A program made the position numbers and the translations under genes. 64,000 bases of DNA from CAZABG01 sp964460985 (GTDB lineage Bacteria > Chlamydiota > Chlamydiia > Chlamydiales > Parachlamydiaceae). Below are positions 1-8,202 of this stretch, piece by piece. The notes under the pieces were generated by a model. It searched no databases and was not told where the DNA came from. It worked only from the letters and a program-made list of their open reading frames with translations. Location: the NCBI GenBank assembly GCA_964460985.1, contig CAYWQX010000005.1, forward strand, positions 1 to 64,000, given 5' to 3'. The stretch's first letter is position 1. Each line of letters starts with the position of its first letter.

Positions 1-1896
1 ATGGAGCCGCACTTGGCCCTTGGGGTGGATCCCTTTGAAAGCTTTGAGTATAGAACATTGGCCTCCACTTCCTTCTTAACTCCCTTTATCTATAAAACAA
101 GAATGCATGCTCAAGCGCTGGACAATGTGTGCGGACCTTTAATCTATTTCCCTTCTGGGGCAAGCTACACAATTGAAAAATGGTTTGATGAAGAGCTAGG
201 CTTTCAGGAAAAAAAGCTTGAGCTTGGCACAAACGTTGTGAATATTTCTTTAAGCTTAGCGTCAGCATTCGGATGCAATCCTCTGATAGCTGTAGGAGTT
301 GATTTAGCCTACACAGAGGACAAACGATATTCCAAAGGCTTAAAAAAACATGGCACAACATACGAGAGACTGAACACTAAAAGCGAAGGAGAGGAGATCA
401 TCGTCCGGAAGGATATATATGGCAAACCGGTGAATACTCTCATGAAATGGATTCAGGAGTCTTTTTGGTATTCGGAGTTTCAAAAAAATCACCCTCATCA
501 ACAAATCATCAATTCGACGGAAGGGGGAATAGGATTTCCTTACATATCCAACATCCCTCTGAAGATGGTAGATGAGCTTCTCTTAAAAAAGTCATACGAC
601 TTGGATGGATTTCAGCACGCTGCCATGTTAGCAGGAGGAATCAGCTCTTCTTCCAAGAAGCTCATGGAGGTTTTCAAAACCTTCTTAGAGAGTCTAGGCC
701 ATTTACTTGTAAAACTCTCAAAAATGGAGAAAGAAAATCCTGAAATAAAAAATGAGGATACAAGGAGCTATCGCGATTTCAAGGGAGAGATTGCTTATGA
801 TTTCTTCTTAAAAGAATTTGAAGAGATTTATGACGAGTTTTATTCACACTACACTTTTAAAGACAATACTCCCACAGAGCTTTTAAAAACCAATCCAGGA
901 AAATTTTTATTTTTAAAAAATACCGTACGCATTCACCTACAGCTCATTCAAAGCGCATTGGATAGCTATTTTTCAAAAGAGACGCATCCCGATTTTGCTG
1001 AACCTCTTGAAAACGTGAGAACGATTTCCCATGAGATCAAGGGGGATAAAAGTATTTATCGGGTGGGTGATACCATCGTATCGGAAAGCGAATGGATTGA
1101 TGGAAAAAGGGGATCTAGTGCGCTTTTCTATTATCTCGATGGTAAGATCGCGTATGAAAAGAAGTATCAAAACACTCTTTTGCATGGTCCCCAAACCAGA
1201 TATCATCCGAATGGAAAGCTGGCGGCTCTCCTTCATTATCATGAGGGTTATCTAGACGGAGAGGCAAAACTATATTTCCCGAATGGCCAGTTGAAAAGAG
1301 AGTTAAAATTTGCGCAAGGCTCCCGGCTCGATTTTGACCGCATTTATGATGAAGAGGGGCATCTGGTGAACGAATCGTTTTATAAGGATGATCTGCCGGT
1401 CGGTTTTCAAAGGGTTTTTAAAAAGGGTCTTTTGATGATGGAGCTTGAATTTGATGAAAAAGGCAAGTTCATCAAAGGTCTTCGAAGAAATGAGAAAGGA
1501 GAAATTCAGCCGATTGATCGGGGTAAAAGCTACGATTATTTTATGCATGTCGCAGATGGAACAAGCGATATGACGATTTCCATGAATAAGGTATTCGAAG
1601 GCTTTAAGGAGACGCTCAAACAGGCGGACGATCCGGAAATGATCAAAGAGTTAAATATATTAAGTGATCTAGACGCATTAAAAGGGGATATTGATAAACT
1701 CCAAACCTTATCGAACGAGTTAAATACTCAAGCTGGAATAGATCCCACTGAAACCGATGAGCCTCTATGGAAAACCAGAGAGACGGAAGATCAACTCAAA
1801 AAAGAGATTCAAGCGATTCAGCTTCATTTCGGAAAAGTTTTTCATCAACTAGATAAACAGATCAATCTCTATAAACAGAAAAAGAAAAAATCGTGA
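1..1896 (+). CDS. DUF115/MAF-type putative glycosyltransferase with YwqK/MORN-like repeats, 5' partial
   Basis: The product is related to the motility-associated-factor (MAF, DUF115, MptE-like) family, some members of which glycosylate flagellin with nonulosonic acids. Residues 1-180 align by eye with residues 260-440 of the next gene: both have a GVDP motif, a TPFxYxxRxH segment, a V-N-x-x-x-x-x-A-x-x-x-G-C-x-P stretch and a GVDLAYT/GLDLAFT motif. The conserved GAGPSLD region and everything upstream are missing, so the ATG at base 1 is probably internal and the gene is cut by the window edge. Residues about 345-500 hold several repeats of the YwqK/MORN_2 type (HG..x.Y.PNG.L, DGEAKLYFPNGQLKRE). 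The C-terminus is charged and helical. The TGA overlaps the GTG start of the next gene by four bases, so the two are probably co-transcribed. The substrate is unknown. Confidence 0.75.
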   Translation: MEPHLALGVDPFESFEYRTLASTSFLTPFIYKTRMHAQALDNVCGPLIYFPSGASYTIEKWFDEELGFQEKKLELGTNVVNISLSLASAFGCNPLIAVGVDLAYTEDKRYSKGLKKHGTTYERLNTKSEGEEIIVRKDIYGKPVNTLMKWIQESFWYSEFQKNHPHQQIINSTEGGIGFPYISNIPLKMVDELLLKKSYDLDGFQHAAMLAGGISSSSKKLMEVFKTFLESLGHLLVKLSKMEKENPEIKNEDTRSYRDFKGEIAYDFFLKEFEEIYDEFYSHYTFKDNTPTELLKTNPGKFLFLKNTVRIHLQLIQSALDSYFSKETHPDFAEPLENVRTISHEIKGDKSIYRVGDTIVSESEWIDGKRGSSALFYYLDGKIAYEKKYQNTLLHGPQTRYHPNGKLAALLHYHEGYLDGEAKLYFPNGQLKRELKFAQGSRLDFDRIYDEEGHLVNESFYKDDLPVGFQRVFKKGLLMMELEFDEKGKFIKGLRRNEKGEIQPIDRGKSYDYFMHVADGTSDMTISMNKVFEGFKETLKQADDPEMIKELNILSDLDALKGDIDKLQTLSNELNTQAGIDPTETDEPLWKTRETEDQLKKEIQAIQLHFGKVFHQLDKQINLYKQKKKKS

Positions 1897-3686
1897 GTAA
1901 ACGCCTCCAAAAAAATTTAGAGCATTGGTCTGAGTATGCTCCTAAAGAATCAATTCTTCTCCCTTATGTGGATGAATCCGAGCTAGAAGTAAAGAAGGGG
2001 GTCCTTTATTCCTCTAAAGGGGAGTATGAAGCGGAAACGGCTAGCTGGCTTCAATCCATACCCATAGAAAGAGGCGATATCTTAGTCCTTTATGGCGTTA
2101 ATTTAGGGCAAAGCTATCTGTTAGTAAAGGAGTGGCTGCAGGCTAAAAAGGAGCGCAGGCTTGCCTACTTTGAAGAAGATCCAAGAGTTATTAAACACTT
2201 ATTATCAACGCCTTTAGGATCGGAGCTTATTCAAGATCCCCAAGTTGAGCTTCACTATGTCTCTTCTTTTGATGATACGGAAGGGGCCTTTGAAAACTTC
2301 TATTGGAATTCAATTCATAAAAAGCTGGTGATTGGGGCGACTCCCTCTTATTTAAAATGGTATCCTGCCCGGTTTGAAGAATTCCAAAATAAGCTGATCA
2401 ACGAATCCTCCATTAAAAATTCACTCGTTGAAGAATATTTAGAGTATAGCGTCCCCTTTTTCCGCAATTTTTATGCGAATATTTTGGAGTTGCCTAAAGC
2501 TTTCTTAGGTAACAAGCTTTTTAATCAGTTTAAAGGAGTCCCTGCCGTTATCACGGGGGCGGGCCCCTCGCTTGACAAGCAGCTTAAAAAATTGAAAGGG
2601 ATCGAGAAAGATGTACTCATTTTCAGTGGAGGATCTTCCTTAAACGCCGTAAGCCATGCGGGTATTACAGCCGATTTTGGGGGTGGAGTTGATCCAAACT
2701 CTCTTCAAATCACCCGCCTTAAAACCAATCAAGCTCCTTTAACACCCTTTTTTTATCGTAATCGGTTCCATTTTGAAGCGCTTAAAATGTTAGAGGGGCC
2801 AAGGCTATATATTACAGGGGCTGGAGGCTATGATCTTCCGGAGTATTACGAAAAGCAGTTTAATATTGAAGACGAGTTCATCGACGAGGGATTTAATGTT
2901 GTCAATTTTTTGATTGAGATTGCGAATCGCTTAGGGTGCTCGCCTATTATTTTGATAGGCCTTGATCTCGCTTTTACCGGTAATAAAACATACGCTGAAG
3001 GAGTGATTCCATCCGATTCAACCCGTGAATCGATCGAGCGAGCTCAAGAGGATGAACATATCACTCGAGAAGACCTGAAGGGCCGTCCGATCTTCACGCA
3101 GTGGAAGTGGATTGCGGAAGCTGAGTGGATTGCAAGGTATCAAAAGGAGCATCCCGATTGCCATATCATCAATGCAACCGAAGGAGGGCTTAAAATACCG
3201 GTTATAGAGCATGAGCCCTTTAGTGAAGTGGTGGATAGGTATGTTACGCCGCAAAGAGAGCTTAAAAAGAGAGTTAAAGAAGAGATCGAGAAAGCAAAAA
3301 TCAAAGAATTAACTCAAGAAAAAGTGGTTCAGTTGACTCTCGATCTGAAAGAGAGTTTGATTAAGTGCAAAAACTATCTTGAAACGCTGAAAACAGAATC
3401 TGAAAAAAGAATTAAAAAGTTTACACCTGAAACAAGTCACACCTCCCTGTTAGTCGAGCATGAATTAATGGAGGAGGTAGCCTACATCTACATACTGGAT
3501 ATTTTCAATGCGGTCTTTGGCAGGATGCAAAATAAAGCTTTATTTGATTTGAAGAGGAAGAAAATGTCTGAGAAGAAGAAAGAGATCGAAAAGTTGAAAC
3601 TGCAGAATGAACGGGTGGGCTTCCTCATCAATCTATGTAAAATCAATATGGAATTGATTGATTGGTCGTTGAAGGGAAAGAACTAA
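1893..3686 (+). CDS. DUF115/MAF-type putative glycosyltransferase, full length
   Basis: This 597-residue protein belongs to the 6-hydroxymethylpterin pyrophosphokinase MptE-like / DUF115 (MAF) family. Visible marks are AVITGAGPSLDKQ (about residue 220), a Rossmann-like strand DVLIFSGGSSLNAV, GGGVDPN, and the strongly conserved IILIGLDLAFTG segment, followed by WKWIAEAEWIARYQ. The C-terminal 170 residues are charged and coiled-coil-like. Translation starts at a GTG inside the GTGA overlap with the upstream gene, which suggests translational coupling. In flagellate bacteria such proteins transfer pseudaminic or legionaminic acid; no flagellar gene is present here, so a different acceptor is likely (inference). 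A PseB-like sugar-nucleotide enzyme lies 10 kb downstream. The stop codon TAA is itself the first base triplet of the repeat element that follows. Confidence 0.8.
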   Translation: MSKRLQKNLEHWSEYAPKESILLPYVDESELEVKKGVLYSSKGEYEAETASWLQSIPIERGDILVLYGVNLGQSYLLVKEWLQAKKERRLAYFEEDPRVIKHLLSTPLGSELIQDPQVELHYVSSFDDTEGAFENFYWNSIHKKLVIGATPSYLKWYPARFEEFQNKLINESSIKNSLVEEYLEYSVPFFRNFYANILELPKAFLGNKLFNQFKGVPAVITGAGPSLDKQLKKLKGIEKDVLIFSGGSSLNAVSHAGITADFGGGVDPNSLQITRLKTNQAPLTPFFYRNRFHFEALKMLEGPRLYITGAGGYDLPEYYEKQFNIEDEFIDEGFNVVNFLIEIANRLGCSPIILIGLDLAFTGNKTYAEGVIPSDSTRESIERAQEDEHITREDLKGRPIFTQWKWIAEAEWIARYQKEHPDCHIINATEGGLKIPVIEHEPFSEVVDRYVTPQRELKKRVKEEIEKAKIKELTQEKVVQLTLDLKESLIKCKNYLETLKTESEKRIKKFTPETSHTSLLVEHELMEEVAYIYILDIFNAVFGRMQNKALFDLKRKKMSEKKKEIEKLKLQNERVGFLINLCKINMELIDWSLKGKN

Positions 3687-3884
3687 AGGGCATTTTACAC
3701 AAAGAGACAGAGGAATGAGCGGAATGGGACGGGGTGAAGGTGCCCTCTAAAGGGCATTTTACACAAAGAGACAGAGGAATGGAACGGAATGGGATGGGGT
3801 GAAGCTGCTCTCTAAAGGGCATTTTACACAAAGGCACAAAGAGACAAAGAAACAAAGGAAAGGTTTAGTTCTTTCATGTGAAAG
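3684..3884 (+). repeat. Left arm of a large inverted repeat, three tandem units of about 64 bp
   Basis: Units begin at 3684, 3748 and 3813, each with the core TAAAGGGCATTTTACACAAA followed by AGACAGAGGAATG and a G-rich GGGGTGAAG stretch. The third unit changes into short CAAAG-spaced repeats (GGCACAAAGAGACAAAGAAA). The array matches, in reverse complement, the array at 4357-4552 almost throughout. The first unit overlaps the stop codon of the preceding gene. Confidence 0.9.
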
Positions 3885-3914
3885 AGATGATGGGGTAGGC
3901 GCTAGAGGGCAAAA

Positions 3915-4307
3915 TTAAAGGTTTAAAACTCGGTGAATTCCATTTTTAACATGAGAACTTCCAAAATTTACTATTAATCCTAATTTTAGTTCCGTCAGTC
4001 GTAAATAGGTTAATAACTGAGCTTCAAAAAGAGGGTTAAACTTGTCTGTAGCTTTTACTTCTACAATAAGGGTGTTTGCTACAAGAATATCTAGGTATAT
4101 AGGACCTTTGATTTTTATTCCTTTATATTGAATATCGATAGGGTGTTGTCAAAGAAAAGGTATTCCTTGAAGCATGAGCTCATGACATAATGCCTCTTCA
4201 TAAATACTTTCTAATAAGCCAGGCCCACCTAGGACTTTATGAACCTCGATACATGCTCCGATTATTTTATAAGAAAGTTCATTTTCTTTTTCTAAGCTGG
4301 TATTCAC
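3915..4307 (-). pseudogene. GxxExxY family protein gene interrupted by one in-frame TGA
   Basis: Read on the minus strand from a GTG at 4307, the frame encodes a typical GxxExxY (TIGR04256-type) protein of 131 codons. It contains the family signature IIGACIEVHKVLGGPGLLES-IYEEA, the later segment IKIKGPIYLDILVANTLIVEVKA, and the usual end with EAQLLTYLRLTELKLGLIVNFGSS followed by a stop at 3915. Codon 53 (4151-4149) is TGA, immediately after GIPFL, so the reading frame is broken once and is otherwise intact. The gene fills the space between two arms of an inverted repeat, as the cargo of a small element would. The molecular function of the family is not established. A sequencing error or readthrough at the TGA could also explain the break. 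Confidence 0.8.
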
Positions 4308-4356
4308 AATTTGTTCTTTCTTATAAAATGTGCTTTATCAATTTCTTTCACCTGTT

Positions 4357-4552
4357 TCACCTGAAAGAATTAAACCCTTCCTTTGTTTCTTTGTCTCTTT
4401 GTGCCTTTGTGTAAAATGCCCTTTAGAGAGCAGCTTCACCCCATCCCATTCCGTTCCATTCCTCTGTCTCTTTGTGTAAAATGCCCTCTAAAAAGCACTT
4501 TCACCTCGTCCCATTCCACTCATTCCTCTGTCTCTTTGTGTAAAATGCCCAC
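4357..4552 (-). repeat. Right arm of the large inverted repeat
   Basis: This is the reverse complement of the array at 3684-3884, with the same tandem units and the same CAAAG-type short repeats (here CTTTGTCTCTTTGTGCCTTTG). Differences between the arms are scattered substitutions. A further partial copy of the core (GAGAGCATTTTACCC) follows at about 4554-4570. Together the arms could form a stem of nearly 200 bp around a 470 bp loop. Confidence 0.9.
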
Positions 4553-4593
4553 TAGAGAGCATTTTACCCTTATCGCAAATGCACTCTCCCTAT

Positions 4594-5985
4594 TTAAAAC
4601 GAGGCTGATCCAGGCGCTCTTGGGAAAGGAATCACATCCCGGATGTTTTCCATGCCTGTCACAAACTGAACCAAGCGTTCAAAACCAGCGCCAAAGCCTG
4701 CGTGAGGAACGGTTCCATATTTTCTTAGCTCGAGATACCACCAGTAATCCTCAGGCGAGAGGTGCATCTCTTTCATCCTCGCTTCCAATCGGTCAAGCCG
4801 CTCTTCTCTCTGGCTTCCACCAATGATTTCACCGATTTTAGGGACAAGGACATCCATCGCCGCAACTGTTTTATCGTCATCATTCATGCGCATATAGAAC
4901 GCTTTAATTTGCTTCGGATAGTCGGTAATGATAACCGGTTTTCCGAAAAACTCTTCCGTTAAAAAGCGCTCATGTTCCGACTGAAGATCAAGTCCCCATT
5001 TGACGGGGTATTCAAACGCCTTATTAGATTTTTCAAGGATGCGAACCGCATAGGTATAGCTTGCCCGTTCAAAAGGGGTGTCGATGATTTTTTGCATTCT
5101 TTCGATAGTGCCTTCGGAGATATGTTTATTGAAAAACTCCATATCTTCACGGCAATTATCTAAAACCGATTTAAAGATGTATTTAAGATAGGCTTCCGCA
5201 CACTCCATATCATCATTTAGATCTGCAAAGGCCATTTCAGGCTCAATCATCCAAAACTCTGCCAAGTGGCGCGAGGTATTTGAATTTTCAGCTCTAAAGG
5301 TGGGGCCAAAGGTGTAGATATCGCTCATGGCAGAGGCGTAGATCTCTCCGTTAAGCTGCCCTGAAACCGTTAGAAAGGCGGGTTTGCCGAAAAAGTCTTT
5401 TGTGTAGTCGATCTTGCCATCTTGGGTTTTAGGGGGGTTGGCAGGATCAAGAGTGGTAACTTGGAACATCGCGCCGGCTCCTTCACAGTCGGAAGCGGTG
5501 ATGATCGGAGTATTCAGGTAGATAAAACCTCTTTTTTGGAAAAACTCATGAGTTGCAAAAGCAAGCTGGTTTCTCACCCGCATCACAGCACCAATGGTAT
5601 TGGTTCTTGGCCTTAAATGCGCAATCGTTCGAAGAAATTCAAACGTATGGCGCTTTTTTTGCATGGGGTAGGTTTCTGGATCGCATTTACCGATGATTTC
5701 TACTTTTTTAGCATGGAGTTCAAGCTCCTGGTTTTTGCCGGGGCTCTCCACCAGATTACCCTCCACTGAAACAGACACTCCGGTAGACAGGCTATTCATG
5801 AGAGAATCGTAGCGGGGCACATTAGGGTCTAGAACGATTTGCAAATTGGAAAGGGTAGAGCCGTCGTTCAATTCGACAAAGCTGAAGGTTTTTTGATTGC
5901 GGACGGTACGAACCCAGCCCTTGACGGTCACATCTTGACCCATTAATTCGCGATTATATTTTACTTCTTTGATTTTTTTACGCAT
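4594..5985 (-). CDS. asnS: Asparaginyl-tRNA synthetase
   Basis: This class IIb synthetase charges tRNA-Asn with asparagine in the cytoplasm. The 463-residue length is normal for bacterial AsnS. The N-terminus is an OB-fold anticodon-binding domain (VTVKGWVRTVRNQKTFSFVE). The catalytic core shows motif 2 as FRAENSNTSRHLAEFWMIEPE and motif 3 as GFGAGFERLVQFVTGMENIR followed by DVIPFPR; the ENIRDVIPFPR ending favours AsnS over AspRS and LysRS. The ATG at 5985 overlaps the end of nfo by 8 bp, so both are probably read as one unit. To my recollection Chlamydia trachomatis lacks asnS and makes Asn-tRNA by GatCAB amidation, so its presence fits a lineage outside the Chlamydiaceae. Confidence 0.95.
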   Translation of the reverse strand: MRKKIKEVKYNRELMGQDVTVKGWVRTVRNQKTFSFVELNDGSTLSNLQIVLDPNVPRYDSLMNSLSTGVSVSVEGNLVESPGKNQELELHAKKVEIIGKCDPETYPMQKKRHTFEFLRTIAHLRPRTNTIGAVMRVRNQLAFATHEFFQKRGFIYLNTPIITASDCEGAGAMFQVTTLDPANPPKTQDGKIDYTKDFFGKPAFLTVSGQLNGEIYASAMSDIYTFGPTFRAENSNTSRHLAEFWMIEPEMAFADLNDDMECAEAYLKYIFKSVLDNCREDMEFFNKHISEGTIERMQKIIDTPFERASYTYAVRILEKSNKAFEYPVKWGLDLQSEHERFLTEEFFGKPVIITDYPKQIKAFYMRMNDDDKTVAAMDVLVPKIGEIIGGSQREERLDRLEARMKEMHLSPEDYWWYLELRKYGTVPHAGFGAGFERLVQFVTGMENIRDVIPFPRAPGSASF

Positions 5986-6835
5986 GGATGAATTCTCGTA
6001 TCGTTTTGATTTCTTTAACCCATTCTTCAGGGCCTCCTGGAGTTTCCAGGTACATGGCCAAGTGTTTAGTTCTTGGGTCGTTTACTAAAAAGTTAAAGCA
6101 TTCGTAGCCGATCTCCCCTTTCCCGATAAATGCGTGTCTGTCGACTCGCGAGCCTAAAGGTTTGAGAGAGTCGTTAAGGTGGAATGCATAAAGATGTTTA
6201 AGGCCCACTATCTTATCGAAGTCCTTTAAAACTTTATCCCAGCCCTCTTTAGTTCTGATATCATATCCTGCGGCAAAGAGGTGGCAGGTATCGAGGCAAA
6301 TGCCCATGGGGAGTTTTTTATGGGTTCGATCGATAAGGTAGCCCAGCTCCTCGAAAGTTGCACCAATCGCAGAGCCTTGACCGGCCGTCGATTCTATGAT
6401 CAATCTGAGATCGCTGTCCTGCATCCTTTTTTCATTTTCAAGAAGGCTCTCTACGATGAGATCAAGGCATTCGGTGATATTTGATTTGAGGGCCGATCCG
6501 GGATGAAAATTGAGGTAGCTAATTTTAAGCTTAAGGCATCGGTCGATTTCATCCTTAAAAGCTTGACGGCTTTTAGTGAGAATTTCAGGATCGGGAGCGC
6601 CTAAATTAATGAGGTAGCTATCGTGGCTCATAATTTTTTTGAGGCCGGTTTCTTGGAGGGTTTTAAACCAAAGATCCACCTCTTCATCGGAAAATTGCTT
6701 CCCTTTCCACTGCTTTTGATTGCTTGTAAAAAGCTGAACGGTGGAAGCTCCGATTTTTACCCCTTCTATAAGGGCATTATGAACTCCTCCTGCCGCGGAG
6801 GTATGGGCTCCAATTAATAAATCCTGGGGCTTCAT
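5978..6835 (-). CDS. nfo: Endonuclease IV, AP endonuclease family 2
   Basis: Nfo cleaves DNA 5' of abasic sites during base excision repair and uses three metal ions. The 285-residue protein shows the metal-ligand motifs in order: IGAHTSAAGG near the N-terminus, MSHDSYLINLGAP, LNFHPGS, the glutamate in LIIESTAGQGSAIG, GICLDTCHLFAAGYD, HLNDSLKPLGSRVDRHAFIG with KGEIG, and YLETPGG. All expected ligands appear to be present. The ATG at 6835 gives the standard N-terminus. The gene lies head to head with murJ and upstream of asnS. The nfo-murJ-rpsD grouping matches CT624-CT626 of C. trachomatis as I remember it. Confidence 0.96.
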   Translation of the reverse strand: MKPQDLLIGAHTSAAGGVHNALIEGVKIGASTVQLFTSNQKQWKGKQFSDEEVDLWFKTLQETGLKKIMSHDSYLINLGAPDPEILTKSRQAFKDEIDRCLKLKISYLNFHPGSALKSNITECLDLIVESLLENEKRMQDSDLRLIIESTAGQGSAIGATFEELGYLIDRTHKKLPMGICLDTCHLFAAGYDIRTKEGWDKVLKDFDKIVGLKHLYAFHLNDSLKPLGSRVDRHAFIGKGEIGYECFNFLVNDPRTKHLAMYLETPGGPEEWVKEIKTIREFIHA

Positions 6836-6888
6836 TGAAAGACCTTGCTGATTTGGAAAACGAAGGATATCCTACCACGTATAGCATT

Positions 6889-8202
6889 ATGGATTCAAAT
6901 TCGACGATCTTCAAATCGGCAGCCAAGTTTTTCTCAGGGACTTTGATCAGCCGTGTCACAGGCTACCTTAGGGATTTAAGCCTTGCCTTTAGTTTCGGAA
7001 CGGCAGCTCCCCTGGCTGCTTTTTTCACCGCTTTTAGGTTGAGCCATGTTCCGAGAAGGCTTTTGGGTGAAGGGGGATTACAGACCGCTTTCATTCCCCA
7101 TTATGAGGAACTTAAAAAGGAAAATCCTGAGAAAGCCAAACAATTTTTTATAGATTTGAATGTCTGGCTTTTTATGATTCTTGTGGCTTTAACCACCCTA
7201 ATTATGGGAGCCCTTTGGCTTTTTAGCTTTTGGATAGAGAGTGAAATCCTCTCTTTAACTTTGTTGATGATGCCGGGCCTTGTGTTCATCTGCCTATATG
7301 GACTGAACACCGGTCTTTTAGAGTGTGAAAAAAGTTTTTTTACGCCGAGTGTAGCTCCGGTCGCCTTTAACCTGGTTTGGATTATCACAGCGCTTCTTTT
7401 GATGAACACTCCGCTAAGTCAGGCTATGATGTGGCTTTCCATCGCGATCACTTTTGCCTGCTTGGGGCAGTGGCTTGTGACCGTTCCGAAAGTCCACCGC
7501 ATCATTCAGGGAAAATGGTTTTCCTTTAATCTGCGATCCGAACAGGTTAAAAATCTGTGGAAACCACTGTTTTTAGCGAATCTCGGAATTATCGCCACTC
7601 AAATCAACTCGGCCTTAGATCCTCTTTTTGCAAGGGTCGCCCATCCTGAAGGGCCTGCATGGCTCTGGTTTGCAATTAGAATCGAGCAGGTGCCCTTGGC
7701 ATTGTTTGGCATTGCTTTATCGGGGGCTCTTTTGCCGCCATTGGCGCGCGCAGTAAAAGAGGGCGACTCCCCTCGATTTAATCTGTTTTTAAAGACAGCC
7801 TTGGTCAAATCGTCTTACTTAATGGTTCCGATCACCCTTCTCATTTTCCTGCTTGGAACTTGGGGGGTAACGCTTGCTTTTGGCTACGGAGATTTTAGCC
7901 AGGAATCGATACAAGGAACAACCGCCTGTTTGTGGGGGTATGGGATCGGTCTTCTTTTTCAAACATGGGTGCTTATTTTGGCCCCCGCCTTCTTCGCGAG
8001 AAAAGACTATAAAACACCGGCTAAAGGGGCGGTTTTAGCGGTTATCGCGAACACTATTTTTAATAGCATTGCCATTTTTGGATTAAAGATGGGTCCTGAA
8101 AGTGTCGCTTATGCCACTTCTTTATCTAGTGTGGTGAATGTGCTATTTCTTTTTTACGAATTAAGAAGAAGTAGCTGGTATAAGCAAAAAGCCCTAGCAT
8201 AA
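6889..8202 (+). CDS. murJ: MurJ/MviN-type lipid II flippase, short form
   Basis: This polytopic inner-membrane protein of the MOP/MVF superfamily is expected to flip lipid II. It opens with the family signature SRVTGYLRDLSLAFSFG and continues with VPRRLLGEGGLQTAFIPHY. The reading frame extends to a TTG at 6835, but I choose the ATG at 6889, which gives MDSNSTIFKSAAKFFSGTLI and removes a charged non-conserved leader. At about 437 residues it is shorter than typical MurJ (about 510); the hydrophobic segments end after about 12 helices with KMGPESVAYATSLSSVVNVL and a short basic tail. The last two helices of canonical 14-helix MurJ seem to be absent. Its 3' end overlaps the convergent MFS gene by 77 bp. 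Confidence 0.88.
   Translation: MDSNSTIFKSAAKFFSGTLISRVTGYLRDLSLAFSFGTAAPLAAFFTAFRLSHVPRRLLGEGGLQTAFIPHYEELKKENPEKAKQFFIDLNVWLFMILVALTTLIMGALWLFSFWIESEILSLTLLMMPGLVFICLYGLNTGLLECEKSFFTPSVAPVAFNLVWIITALLLMNTPLSQAMMWLSIAITFACLGQWLVTVPKVHRIIQGKWFSFNLRSEQVKNLWKPLFLANLGIIATQINSALDPLFARVAHPEGPAWLWFAIRIEQVPLALFGIALSGALLPPLARAVKEGDSPRFNLFLKTALVKSSYLMVPITLLIFLLGTWGVTLAFGYGDFSQESIQGTTACLWGYGIGLLFQTWVLILAPAFFARKDYKTPAKGAVLAVIANTIFNSIAIFGLKMGPESVAYATSLSSVVNVLFLFYELRRSSWYKQKALA

Noticed and set aside
3684..4552. CRISPR array
   Set aside because: Units are contiguous 64-65 bp tandem repeats without unique spacers of constant length, and no cas genes are nearby.
4383..4826. Plus-strand ORF of 147 codons over the inverted repeat and the asnS end
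   Set aside because: It begins inside the repeat array and runs antisense to asnS; the composition (Cys, Phe, Ser, Leu rich) is that of a non-coding frame.
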